From Roseovarius mucosus (GTDB lineage Bacteria > Pseudomonadota > Alphaproteobacteria > Rhodobacterales > Rhodobacteraceae): a stretch of DNA of 64,000 nucleotides. A model generated the notes under the pieces. That model searched no databases and was not told where the DNA came from. It worked only from the letters and a program-made list of their open reading frames with translations. How positions within the stretch are numbered: position 1 is the stretch's first letter; each line of letters begins with the position of its first letter. A program made the translations under genes and the position numbers. The stretch lies in the NCBI RefSeq assembly GCF_002080415.1, contig NZ_CP020474.1:1116001-1180000 (forward strand), read 5' to 3'. Below, one piece after another: positions 55,922-64,000 of this stretch.

Positions 55922-57630
55922 CGCAGCATATACCTTTGCGTAAGCGGCAGGCTTTCCGCTGGCTCGCAGGTGGCAAGAACGCCATCCACGAACACCTCGA
56001 AGGTCGCGGGATCCACGGTGATGTCAGGACAGGCATCGTTGAGGAACATGTCCGATTTGCGCAGCGTCCGCGTGCCCTGCGCCGGCAACAACGCCTTGGT
56101 CAGGCCTAGCCGCTGCGCCAGACCGCCATCAATAGCGCGGGGATTCACGAAACAGGCCCCACAGGCTGGCGCGGCCTTGCCGAAAGACCCCCATTGCGGT
56201 CGCATCATCAGCGGCTCGCAGGTCATCAGCGAGGCGGCACTATCCCCCATCGCGCCCCATGCGATAAAGCCGCCCTTGACCACCAACTCGGGCTTGATGC
56301 CGAAATATCCCGGCTTCCACAGCACGACATCCGCCATCTTGCCCGGTTCAAGAGACCCGATGTGATCGGCAATGCCAAAAGATCGCGCGGCGTTGATCGT
56401 GTATTTCGCGATGAACCGTTTGATCCGGTGATTATCGCCTTTTGCTACGGTTTCTTCGGGCAGACGCCCGCGTTGAACCCGCATCTTCGAGGCAAGCTGC
56501 CATGTTCGGGTGATAACCTCGTGAATGCGGCCCATCCCCTGACTGTCCGAGCCCAGCATCGAGATGGCACCGATATCGTGCAGCACGTCCTCGGCGGCGA
56601 TAGTCTGCGCGCGGATGCGGCTTTCGGCAAAGGCCACATCCTCGGGGATCGACGGATTCAGGTGATGGCACACCATCGTCATATCGAGATGTTCGTCGAA
56701 GGTGTTGATGGTGAAGGGGTTTGTCGGATTGGTTGACGATGGCAGGCAGTTCGCCCGCCCCGCCACCGTAATGATATCGGGGGCATGGCCGCCGCCCGCG
56801 CCCTCGGTGTGATACATGTGGATCGTGCGATCCCCGATGGCCCGCAGCGTATCCTCGACGAACCCGCTTTCATTGAGCGTGTCGGTGTGAATCTGCACCT
56901 GAAAATCAAGCGCATCGGCGACTGTCAGGCAGGCATCAATCGCTGCCGGCATGGATCCCCAGTCTTCGTGGATCTTGAGACCCAGACAGCCGTTCTCGAT
57001 CTGCTCGACCATCGCGTCGGGCTGATGGGCGTTGCCGCGCCCCAAGAACCCGAAATTCATCGGCCAATGCTCGGCGGCCTGCAGCATTTTACCGGTGTTG
57101 AACACGCCGCCACAATCAATCCCGACTGTGATCGGCCCCAAGGACCCGCCCAGCATCGTCGTGATACCTGACGACAGCGCATGCTCTACCAGTTGGGCAC
57201 TGTCGAAATGCACGTGCACGTCAATTGCACCCGCCGTCGCGATCATGCCTTCGGCGTCACGCACGGTGGTGCCAGCCCCCACGATCAGGCGCGGATCAAC
57301 CCCGTCCATCGTCGCCGGATTGCCTGCCTTGCCAATGGCGACGATCTTGCCGTTCTTGATGCCGATATCGCCTTTGACGATCCCGACGACCGCGTCGATC
57401 ACCACGACATTGCAAATCAGCATATCGAGCGATCCGCCCGCACTTGTCACGCCCACGGCCATCCCAAGCCCGTCGCGCAGGGTCTTGCCGCCCCCATGCA
57501 GGCATTCGTCCCCATAGACCGTGAAATCATGCTCGATCTCGGCCCATAGCTCGGTATCGCCAAGGCGGATCATGTCGCCCGTGGTGGGGCCGAACATCGC
57601 CGCATAGTCCGCTCGCGTCATCTTTACCAT
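55918..57630 (-). CDS. ureC: Urease alpha subunit UreC
   Basis: Catalytic subunit, 570 aa, hydrolysing urea to ammonia and carbamate at a dinickel site. Seen: His139 and His141 (DVHVHFD), carbamylated Lys219 ([10 protein letters not shown]), flap motif MVCHHLN, and the late Asp in [11 protein letters not shown]. These match the family residues. It lies 2 bases after the fused ureAB gene and overlaps ureG. Confidence 0.96.
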   Translation of the reverse strand: MVKMTRADYAAMFGPTTGDMIRLGDTELWAEIEHDFTVYGDECLHGGGKTLRDGLGMAVGVTSAGGSLDMLICNVVVIDAVVGIVKGDIGIKNGKIVAIGKAGNPATMDGVDPRLIVGAGTTVRDAEGMIATAGAIDVHVHFDSAQLVEHALSSGITTMLGGSLGPITVGIDCGGVFNTGKMLQAAEHWPMNFGFLGRGNAHQPDAMVEQIENGCLGLKIHEDWGSMPAAIDACLTVADALDFQVQIHTDTLNESGFVEDTLRAIGDRTIHMYHTEGAGGGHAPDIITVAGRANCLPSSTNPTNPFTINTFDEHLDMTMVCHHLNPSIPEDVAFAESRIRAQTIAAEDVLHDIGAISMLGSDSQGMGRIHEVITRTWQLASKMRVQRGRLPEETVAKGDNHRIKRFIAKYTINAARSFGIADHIGSLEPGKMADVVLWKPGYFGIKPELVVKGGFIAWGAMGDSAASLMTCEPLMMRPQWGSFGKAAPACGACFVNPRAIDGGLAQRLGLTKALLPAQGTRTLRKSDMFLNDACPDITVDPATFEVFVDGVLATCEPAESLPLTQRYMLR

Positions 57631-57632
57631 GA

Positions 57633-58328
57633 TCAGGCCCCCTTGAATCCCGCAGCGCGTGCGCGTTCTAGCGCCGCGATCTTGTTGGCCTCGTTGACCT
57701 CGCCATTTGTCAGATTGTTCAGCCCTGTCAGCCGCTTCTCACCGCCAAAGGTGCAAAGGCTGACCTCTTTTTCCTGTCCCGGTTCGAACCGCACGGCTGT
57801 GCCCGCAGGAATATTCAGCCGAAAGCCGAAGGCGGCGGCGCGGTCCATGTCCAGCGCCTTGTTGGCTTCGAAAAAATGATAGTGACTGCCAACCTGCACC
57901 GGGCGATCCCCGGTGTTGCGCACGGTCAGGGTGATCGTTTCACGCCCGGCATTGAGCTCTATCTCACCCTCCGCGACGCGGAATTCGCCGGGTCTGATCT
58001 CGGCATCCGCCACGGGGTTTGCACCGGGGCGGATCGGATCATGAACCGTGACCAGCTTGGTGCCATCTGGAAAGACGCCCTCGACCTGTATCATGGGAAC
58101 AAGATCGGCAACGCCGGGCATCACATCGTCCCGCGTCAGGATTGTCGATCCATAACTGATAAGCTCGGCCACGCTGCGCCCGTCGCGCGCGCCCTCTAGG
58201 ATTTCGTCGCAAATGATGGCAATTGCCTCAGGCGCGTTCAGCGCCAGGCCACGGTCACGACGCCGCCGCGCCAGTTGCGCAGCGGTGAAGATCGTCAAGC
58301 GTTCAAGTTCGGTCGGTGTTAAAAGCAT
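57633..58328 (-). CDS. ureAB: Fused urease gamma-beta subunit (UreAB)
   Basis: One 231-aa chain holds both small urease subunits: UreA-like residues 1-100 ([14 protein letters not shown], then [17 protein letters not shown]) and UreB-like residues about 105-230 ([32 protein letters not shown]). Most bacteria have separate genes. Fusion as in Helicobacter UreA is the alternative known form. I choose ATG 58328. The frame extended to 58448 has a poor lead. Confidence 0.92.
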   Translation of the reverse strand: MLLTPTELERLTIFTAAQLARRRRDRGLALNAPEAIAIICDEILEGARDGRSVAELISYGSTILTRDDVMPGVADLVPMIQVEGVFPDGTKLVTVHDPIRPGANPVADAEIRPGEFRVAEGEIELNAGRETITLTVRNTGDRPVQVGSHYHFFEANKALDMDRAAAFGFRLNIPAGTAVRFEPGQEKEVSLCTFGGEKRLTGLNNLTNGEVNEANKIAALERARAAGFKGA

Positions 58329-58357
58329 TCCGTATCCTTGATCCTCATCATGGTCTT

Positions 58358-59041
58358 TCAGGTCGCAAAAAGGCTGGCATGCGCAGTGGGGCGGCGGACG
58401 GCGGCAATCTCGGAGAGGGGTGAAAAACTCCCCGGTTTCTCGGGGCATGGCGTGCTCAGGTCTTTGGCCATCGTCGGCGCGATCTGAGCCAGCAGCGACT
58501 GCGCCTCAATGGCTCCTAGCGAGCCAAGGCGCACCGCAGCCGAGGTGAACGCCGTGACCACCCCGTTCAGCGCACCAGCCTGGGCCTGCAAGGGCGACAG
58601 CCCCAAGCCGGCGGCCACGACACCTTGCACCACCGGCTCATAGCCCCCCGCATGGCACCGCATGGCCTGAGCGATGGCCGCGTTGAAGCTGGCAACGAAT
58701 GGCGTGCCGATACGGCTATGAACGGACAACAAAGAGCGTCCAATCCTGCGCGAGGCGTCCGCCAACCGGTCCGAGGTGTTCTGAACGTGGCACCGCGCAT
58801 CAATGTCCAAAAGCTGCTGCGGATCATGGGCCGCGTCCATCGCGCAGAGCAGGAAGGGGCGATCAAAGCTGAACCATCGAGGGATGATCTGATGCGTGAG
58901 TATCCGGTGAACACCTGTGGCATCGCGCACCTTGCCCTCGTTCGTGAGGGTCTCAAGCCCGGACGAAAACGCAAAGGCCCCCGAAGGAAAGGCGCTATCG
59001 GTCGTCTGCAACATCCTGAGCAGAGACAAGGCACCCGTCAT
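58358..59041 (-). CDS. ureF: Urease accessory protein UreF
   Basis: A 227-aa all-helical accessory protein that acts with UreD as a gate for the UreG GTPase. Seen: [25 protein letters not shown] near the start, and the central [17 protein letters not shown] segment. It overlaps the ureE stop by 4 bases. Confidence 0.9.
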   Translation of the reverse strand: MTGALSLLRMLQTTDSAFPSGAFAFSSGLETLTNEGKVRDATGVHRILTHQIIPRWFSFDRPFLLCAMDAAHDPQQLLDIDARCHVQNTSDRLADASRRIGRSLLSVHSRIGTPFVASFNAAIAQAMRCHAGGYEPVVQGVVAAGLGLSPLQAQAGALNGVVTAFTSAAVRLGSLGAIEAQSLLAQIAPTMAKDLSTPCPEKPGSFSPLSEIAAVRRPTAHASLFAT

Positions 59042-59502
59042 GGCACAGCGACCTCAGCGGTGCGCAGGGGGCGGATTTCACCCGACTGAATCATCGGCTC
59101 CAGCCGGTCGAGATAGACGCGCCGCTCAGTCTCGACAGCGATCAAAAGCACATCGCCCTCAAAACGCACCCGCCAATGCAGGTTGCCCGCGAAATACCCC
59201 AATCTGAGCGCTGTGGCCGCATCCCGCGCCACAAACCGCAGCCAGTCCTCGGTCTCGACGCGCACCACGAGTGCCGCAGAGGCCTTCAATTCCAGAATTG
59301 CACCATCAAACAGCTGTTGGCTTCGGGGCAGCGCAATCGCAATCTCGCGCCCCGCATCCGTTAGGCCCCGAAATCGGCGACGCGCCAGATCGGACCGGGA
59401 CAGGCGCAGGTGGTCAACCGCATGGGCGTGGTCCAACCGGTGCAGATCCTCGCGGAAACCGGGTTGATCGGCCGCACCGATGATGTCGGAGAATATGTTC
59501 AT
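59038..59502 (-). CDS. ureE: Urease accessory protein UreE (no His tail)
   Basis: Nickel metallochaperone of 154 aa, with the peptide-binding N-terminal half and the metal-binding C-terminal half (ALRLGYFAGNLHWRVRFEGDVLL). The histidine-rich C-terminal tail of enterobacterial UreE is missing, leaving mainly His124. It is the first gene of the urease operon, 373 bases after amiR, and its ribosome site is weak. Confidence 0.8.
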   Translation of the reverse strand: MNIFSDIIGAADQPGFREDLHRLDHAHAVDHLRLSRSDLARRRFRGLTDAGREIAIALPRSQQLFDGAILELKASAALVVRVETEDWLRFVARDAATALRLGYFAGNLHWRVRFEGDVLLIAVETERRVYLDRLEPMIQSGEIRPLRTAEVAVP

Positions 59503-59875
59503 AGCATGCGCCCACGACTAGAGACGCACCTGCAATGCAAGCGGTGAAGCATAGCCTTACTCCTGGAAGGTCGGCGTGTTGAAACTCCGTCAAAACCGAG
59601 CACGCCGATGCGAAAAGTGAATTTGCCGGTGAAAGCCAGAACAGGATTGTAATGCTCACGCGCAGGCGTTCAGCACATCAAGTTATGGCTCAGATCAGAC
59701 ATAAGACGGTGACCCTGCATTCATCATGCAGCCTTTCGGAGGTCAGATCCCCTAAGGGGCGGTCAGGCTTGGATACGACACTGCATCCACCGTCATCAAC
59801 GCGCAGGGTCATAGTAAGATTGCGCGTTCAGCCTTCTTCCGTGTTGGCAAGCAGCTATGGTTGCCAACGATTTAA
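59503..59875 (-). promoter_or_regulatory. Structured intergenic region between amiR and ureE
   Basis: No gene is seen. In minus-strand RNA order it contains: GTTGGCAA/TTGCCAAC (59843-59850 with 59861-59868), which can close to a loop AUAGCU with A1 and G4 as in ANTAR targets; AACGCGCA/TGCGCGTT (59798-59805 with 59821-59828); CCCC-TAA-GGGG (59749-59759); and CTGCAT/ATGCAG (59715-59731). No clear U tract follows. This may be the leader on which the AmiR-like protein acts to control urease genes. Confidence 0.45.
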
Positions 59876-60484
59876 CTATACATCGCTTCGCTTCATTGAC
59901 AATAGCTCACTCGCGCTGATGATCGCTTGGGCCATGTCATCTATGGAAATACGCTTGGACATTGCCTGTTCTCTAAGCACTCGATGCGCATCACACTCGC
60001 TAAGATTGTGCATTTCCATCAAAATCAGCTTGGCCTTGGCCAAAGCCTTCTGACCTCTGATCTTTTGTTCCAGCCGCTCGATCTGTTCTTGATAGGCAAG
60101 CTGCTGCTGCCAAATCGCACGCGCGAGGGCAAGATTGGTCAGCACGCCAAAGCTCTTGACGGGCTTTGAGGTGGCAGCCGTCGCATTCAAATCCAGCAAC
60201 AGTTGCAGCATGGCCGGGTTTTCGTAATTCACCAAACCGATGATGGTCGGCCCCGGCTTCCCGGTTCGCTTCAACATCGCTTTGATTTCTTCATGGTGGT
60301 CACAGAACAGACCGATGAACGCCACGTCGATCTGCTCGGCCAGCGTGTTGGGTGGCGGCCATGCCAGGGATTTGCGGCAACCGATCCGGCCAAGTTGGTC
60401 AAGGATCATCATGCCATCCTCATCGGGGGGATGCACCACGACGACTTCAATCTCACGAAGGTTTTTTAATCGAAAGATGCTCAT
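59876..60484 (-). CDS. amiR: AmiR-like ANTAR antiterminator
   Basis: A 202-aa RNA-binding antiterminator. An N-terminal pseudo-receiver (about 1-125) lacks the usual phospho-Asp setting. A coiled coil (about 125-150) follows, then a C-terminal ANTAR helical domain (KALAKAKLILMEMHNLSE, ending AQAIISASELL). In Pseudomonas AmiR binds leader RNA of the ami operon unless held by AmiC. It overlaps amiC by 4 bases. Targets here could be the leaders at 59503-59875 and 49858-50260. Confidence 0.92.
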   Translation of the reverse strand: MSIFRLKNLREIEVVVVHPPDEDGMMILDQLGRIGCRKSLAWPPPNTLAEQIDVAFIGLFCDHHEEIKAMLKRTGKPGPTIIGLVNYENPAMLQLLLDLNATAATSKPVKSFGVLTNLALARAIWQQQLAYQEQIERLEQKIRGQKALAKAKLILMEMHNLSECDAHRVLREQAMSKRISIDDMAQAIISASELLSMKRSDV

Positions 60485-61644
60485 GATAGGCTGCTCTTGG
60501 CAAAAGCGGCATGTGAAAGGGCAACTGGATCTTCCAGCTGGATAAGATAAGGCGAGGGGATCACCGGCGAAGACGCTTCCCGCACGATCCGGAACTTGCC
60601 ATCGGCATCGACAATGGCGACCCTAGGCCACAACACCGTGTGATTTGTTGCCGCGTCCACGCGCACCAAGCCCTGCGGGGCCTCTAGTGAGAAGGTCGGC
60701 AGAACACGCAACAGATCGTCGCGATCGGTTCCCCCGGCCTGCCGTACGGCCTCTGCGAATAGCTTGATCTGAAAATAGGCAGCCTCCGCCTCGGCGCAAA
60801 GCGATGCCTCTTCCCCGAAACGCTCCCTGAAGCGCGTGACGAAGCGGCGGTTCACGTCACTGTCGATCACGCTGAAATACGGAGCCGCCTTGATATTGCC
60901 CTCTGCCGCACTTCGGCCCATCGCGGCCATCTCAGGTTCGCCCGCAGTAACCGAACAAATGGGCATGATCGTCCTGTCAAACCCCGCGTTGTCATAAGCC
61001 CTGTAGAAATCAACGGCATCCGTTCCGACCAACGTGGAAAACACGATGACAGGCTGGCTTTGCTTGATCCGGTTGATAACGCAGTCGATCTCGTCGCCGG
61101 ACGAACCCAATGGGATATAGACTTCATCCACAACATCCGCGCCGCGATTAGAAAGAAGATCACGCATCAGACGGTTGATTTCGTATGGAAAAATGTAATT
61201 CGAGCCAACAAAGAAAAAGCGGCCGCCATAGGTCTGCGTCATGAAATCGGCGAGCCATTTGGCGCTCTGATTGGGGGTTGCACCAGAATAGATGCATCCC
61301 TTCGCGTATTCGAATCCCTCGTAATGTGTCGGGTAGAACAAGGTCGACTTGTGATCGTTCACGGTCTGCAGCACGGCCTTGCGGCAAGAGGACATGTAGC
61401 AACCAAATAGGGCATCTACCCGCTCCTCGGACAGCAATCGGGCACCTTCTGCCCGGAACGCGGCAGGATTGGATCGCGTGTCACAGCCGGAAAACAAAAG
61501 CTCTTCGCCCAGAAGCCCACCATCCTGATTTATCTCTTCAACAGCCAATATGGCCGCTTCTCGCTGCTGGCTTTCAACCACGGACGTCACGCCGGTTCTG
61601 GAATAGAGAAAACCGATCTTGACCGGCGTTTTGTCGAGATTCAT
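60481..61644 (-). CDS. amiC: AmiC-like cytosolic amide sensor
   Basis: A 387-aa protein of the periplasmic-binding fold without signal peptide, like AmiC, which senses short amides and holds AmiR silent until an inducer binds. Seen: IGFLYSRTGVTSVVESQQ, FGCYMSSCRKAVL and FYPTHYEGFE, parallel to the transporter's binding protein. ATG 61644 follows GGGGAAAGACA. A small hairpin covers that ribosome site. First gene of the amide cluster as transcribed. Confidence 0.93.
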   Translation of the reverse strand: MNLDKTPVKIGFLYSRTGVTSVVESQQREAAILAVEEINQDGGLLGEELLFSGCDTRSNPAAFRAEGARLLSEERVDALFGCYMSSCRKAVLQTVNDHKSTLFYPTHYEGFEYAKGCIYSGATPNQSAKWLADFMTQTYGGRFFFVGSNYIFPYEINRLMRDLLSNRGADVVDEVYIPLGSSGDEIDCVINRIKQSQPVIVFSTLVGTDAVDFYRAYDNAGFDRTIMPICSVTAGEPEMAAMGRSAAEGNIKAAPYFSVIDSDVNRRFVTRFRERFGEEASLCAEAEAAYFQIKLFAEAVRQAGGTDRDDLLRVLPTFSLEAPQGLVRVDAATNHTVLWPRVAIVDADGKFRIVREASSPVIPSPYLIQLEDPVALSHAAFAKSSLS

Positions 61645-61651
61645 TGTCTTT

Positions 61652-61664
61652 CCCCGTGCAGGGG
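61652..61664 (-). promoter_or_regulatory. Hairpin covering the amiC ribosome site
   Basis: CCCC (minus-strand order 61664-61661) pairs with GGGG (61655-61652) across 5 bases. That GGGG begins the GGGGAAAGACA ribosome site of amiC, so the hairpin could limit translation. Confidence 0.35.
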
Positions 61665-61757
61665 TAACACATCAGCCATCACTGACCGCGTGCCCCATCG
61701 CGAAAGTCCTTGTCCGAACCTGATGCTCTTACCCGACGAGGTAAGCACAGCGATTTT

Positions 61758-61778
61758 GCAAATGACGCAAGCATTTGC
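61758..61778. promoter_or_regulatory. Inverted repeat upstream of amiC
   Basis: GCAAATG and CATTTGC form a perfect 7-bp repeat with a 7-base spacer, 114 bases before the amiC start. This geometry suits a dimeric DNA-binding regulator. Confidence 0.35.
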
Positions 61779-62230
61779 GCTTTAAACGGGGCCGAACATG
61801 CACTGACTTGTCCGCCGCGCCGAAAAATTAAGCAGCCCCAACAGGATTTGCCTGTTTTTCTAATAGATCGCAGCCTGAGGACATAAACGGCGCGGATACC
61901 CTGACGTCAGAGCCGCGTGGTGCAGAACTGAGTGTTCCAGAGGCGGCGGTGCTCAGGGTGCCCAGCCGGGCTTCGGGGCCACCTCTCACGTTTTCAACCA
62001 AATGCGGTGTCTTGAGATCATGGCTACACCCGCGGGCATTGGCGGCGTCAAATCGGCCCAGACCAAAGCCCGCGTGGGAATCACCTGAGGCGCAAACTCA
62101 AACGCTCAAGGCGCTCGCCACTACGAGTTCCAAGGGTTGATGTCGTGGCCATACCGTTGGTCTCGAGGGACATTCCCCAAAGATCCCAACATCTAGGCGG
62201 CATACCTGTACAAATTCGTAGATTTTTTGA

Positions 62231-62307
62231 TGGTACCGCCTCCCTGGCTTGAACAGGGGACCTCTGGATCCACAATCCAGCGCTCTAACCAACTGAGCTA
62301 AGGCGGC
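62231..62307 (-). tRNA. tRNA-His (GTG)
   Basis: A 77-base cloverleaf with encoded CCA. The acceptor arm starts GCCGCCT and ends AGGCGGT, the anticodon loop TTGTGGA gives GTG, and the T arm is CCCTG-TTCAAGC-CAGGG. The first pair is G-U, the discriminator base is A73, and there is no extra G in front in the expected form. This agrees with the altered tRNA-His identity of alphaproteobacteria. Confidence 0.95.
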
Positions 62308-62317
62308 ACTGGGGGGC

Positions 62318-62346
62318 GATTTAGCTTTACCGTCTTCGGAATGCAA
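62318..62346 (-). promoter_or_regulatory. Probable promoter of tRNA-His
   Basis: On the minus strand TTGCAT (62346-62341) and TAAATC (62323-62318) are 17 bases apart and end 10 bases before the tRNA. Confidence 0.5.
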
Positions 62347-62348
62347 GT

Positions 62349-62834
62349 CTAATGAAAGGCGATGTCCCAGGTTTGTTCCAGTAAATCACAGCCATAGGCC
62401 CGCACCGGACGCGTTTGGGCAATCTGCCACCCATTGCGCGCGTAAAGGGCACAGGCCGCGCGGTGGCTCTCATGGGTGGCCAGCGTCATGCCCGCATAGC
62501 CCTTGGCCCGCGCAAAATCCATGCAATGCCCCAGCATCCGCTGACCAAGCCCCCGACCCCGCGCCTCTGGCTCCAAGAGAAAGAGCCGCAGCTTGGCCAC
62601 ATCGGCACTCTGCGCCACGCAGAAGATCGAGCCAAGCCGCCGCCCCCCCGCCTCGGCAATCCAGCCTGCTTCCCGTGCAGGATCGTGCCGCGCCAGATAA
62701 TCCGTGATGATCTTGGCCACAAGCGGCGCGAATGTGCCGTCAAACCCCGCCTCACGCGCATAAAGCGTCCCATGACGCTCTATCAGCCAAGGGGCATCCT
62801 CTGATTGGAACAGGCGCAACGTGATCGTATCCAT
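62349..62834 (-). CDS. GNAT-family N-acetyltransferase
   Basis: A 161-aa acetyltransferase with the acetyl-CoA motif PEARGRGLGQRMLGHCMDFA (about residues 89-108) and a C-terminal ALYARNGW motif typical of the MarR-linked GNAT type. Acceptor unknown. It is a core-type gene upstream of the tRNA. Confidence 0.85.
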   Translation of the reverse strand: MDTITLRLFQSEDAPWLIERHGTLYAREAGFDGTFAPLVAKIITDYLARHDPAREAGWIAEAGGRRLGSIFCVAQSADVAKLRLFLLEPEARGRGLGQRMLGHCMDFARAKGYAGMTLATHESHRAACALYARNGWQIAQTRPVRAYGCDLLEQTWDIAFH

Positions 62835-62911
62835 ACCCCCAGCAAAGCGCCAAGACGCTTGTCAATCAAGGGGGAAAGGGATAGCACGCCCGTTGTTGCA
62901 AGGAGAGCGCC

Positions 62912-63094
62912 ATGGGTATCAATTCAGAGAGCGACATCGAGGCCAACCTCCAGATCGGGCCGACCGATCAAGGCATGGTCCGCCTCTATATCGAGGCGCA
63001 GGGCATTGACCTTCCGATGGATTTCACGCCCGAAGAGGCCGAGGAAATCGCCCAGGAAATCATCGCCTCCGCTCAGGCGGCGCGCGCCAAGGGC

Positions 63095-63100
<6 letters not shown>
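62912..63100 (+). CDS. DUF6324-family small protein
   Basis: A 62-aa acidic protein (MGINSESDIEANLQIGP, then FTPEEAEEIAQEI) that I recognise as a small family conserved in Rhodobacterales. AAGGAGAG stands before the ATG. No function is known. Its stop overlaps the 3' end of the convergent nuclease gene by 6 bases. Confidence 0.8.
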
Positions 63101-63538
<438 letters not shown>

Positions 63539-63611
63539 GACGGGATTATGAACAAACCACGAACGCGCGCAACCCCTTGTCGAAGGGCAAACAAAGGCTT
63601 ACCTCTGGGGC

Positions 63612-63820
63612 GTGACGGGTGCTGTTCTTCTCGATAACGGTTGCATTCCAGTGGCCTTAAGCAATTCCGAGGGAATTGGCTCTGTCTGGACCCTGGTCCA
63701 GTTACCCGATGCCCACCTGTACATACAGGTCCTCGGGAATCATACCACCGAACGGTTGCTACGGGCCCGTCACACCCCTGATGCAGGTCGGAATTGCGCG
63801 GCGCTCAGCGCCGCGGTGCC
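63612..63820. other. Intergenic run of tandem palindromes
   Basis: Four perfect hairpins follow each other: CAATTCC-GAG-GGAATTG (63662-63678), CTGGACC-CT-GGTCCAG, nested CCCGA...TCGGG enclosing ACCTGT-ACAT-ACAGGT (about 63704-63737), and GCGGCGC-TCA-GCGCCGC overlapping the stop of the gene on the right (near 63799-63815). No coding gene is convincing. This may be a small structured RNA or a set of protein sites. Confidence 0.45.
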
Positions 63821-63999
63821 GGGCGACGCCGGTCATCCACGCGCACCGGAATCGCCATATATTCCCGCGCCATGACACCTTGACGATGGCCACCGCGCGG
63901 CTCGTCGTCATCGTCATCCTTCATCCGCATGATTGCGATGGCGAATTGCACGCCAGCAAAGACGATCCCATTGGCGAACCACAGGACGACAACCGCCAA
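63805..63999 (-). CDS. C-terminal part of a small membrane protein
   Basis: The frame runs to the window edge, and its first codon in view is TTG inside a hydrophobic stretch, so the gene probably begins outside. The visible 64 residues hold one membrane helix (LWFANGIVFAGVQFAIAIM), an acidic DDDDD run and a basic tail. Family not recognised. Confidence 0.55.
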   Translation of the reverse strand: MAVVVLWFANGIVFAGVQFAIAIMRMKDDDDDEPRGGHRQGVMAREYMAIPVRVDDRRRPAPRR

Positions 64000-64000
64000 A

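Larger units (their letters stand above)
61645..62230. other. Gap between amiC and tRNA-His
   Basis: No gene is recognised in 586 bases. It holds a CCCC-GTGCA-GGGG hairpin over the amiC ribosome site (61652-61664), a CTTACC/GGTAAG hairpin (61728-61745) and the inverted repeat GCAAATG/CATTTGC (61758-61764 with 61772-61778), which may be an operator of amiC. The half next to the tRNA (61861-62230) reads as scrambled non-coding DNA. Confidence 0.5.

Noticed and set aside
61840..61860. Hairpin AACAGG-ATTTG-CCTGTT followed by TTTC, like a plus-strand terminator
   Set aside because: No plus-strand gene leads into it, so I do not call it a terminator.
63612..63875. Plus-strand frame of 87 codons
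   Set aside because: It spans the tandem palindromes and the opposing gene end; no ribosome site or family features.

Overview
The window looks like an alphaproteobacterial chromosome of the Rhodobacterales (Roseobacter group). It is GC-rich, and it carries Irr divergent from FabA, a CarD / 7Fe ferredoxin / S4 / Suv3-like helicase block, an RpoH of the Rhodobacter type, DUF6476- and DUF6324-type small proteins, an MmcB-like nuclease, and a tRNA-His with A73 and no extra 5' G. No rRNA, CRISPR array or intact insertion sequence was seen.

About 0.4-39.65 kb and 62.2-64.0 kb read as ordinary core chromosome. In order: ribD-nrdR; fabA divergent from irr; a string of small catabolic enzymes (HAD dehalogenase, alpha/beta hydrolases, PLP dehydratase, enol-lactonase-like protein, Zn alcohol dehydrogenase, mandelate-racemase-family enzyme); metR/metF around a clear MetR-type operator; lysC and ptsP; an HlyD-type fusion protein with a small membrane partner; EcsC, GNAT and flavin-reductase proteins; an orphan iron-type ABC permease; cobT and cobS divergent; carD, fdxA, S4 protein and helicase; SCP2 protein plus hydrolase; FAH-family hydrolase; oligoendopeptidase F; DksA-like zinc finger; DUF900 esterase lipoprotein; rpoH; rluD head-to-head with a DUF6476 gene.

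The striking part is about 39.7-61.7 kb, where every gene lies on the minus strand and nearly all concern amide or urea nitrogen. Read in the direction of transcription it holds: AmiC-type amide sensor and AmiR-type ANTAR antiterminator; a complete but rearranged urease operon (ureE, ureF, fused ureAB, ureC, ureG, ureD); aliphatic amidase AmiE; a CbbQ/NorQ AAA+ ATPase with a CbbO/NorD VWA protein; a urea/short-amide ABC transporter (binding protein, two permeases, two ATPases); a two-subunit N,N-dimethylformamidase-like enzyme; a ring-hydroxylating-oxygenase-like protein that has lost Rieske ligands; a Sel1-repeat protein; and a 114-residue orphan. Together these would import small amides or urea, hydrolyse them to ammonium, formate or amines, and control expression by RNA antitermination.

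The block ends beside tRNA-His (62231-62307). A 32-base imperfect direct repeat of the tRNA 3' end lies at its other edge (39661-39692), so it may be an island that entered at the tRNA gene. Two structured intergenic regions inside it (49858-50260 and 59503-59875) are the likely regulatory leaders. The best candidate for something undescribed is the DMFase-like operon with its degenerate oxygenase-like partner and a linked CbbQ/CbbO pair.
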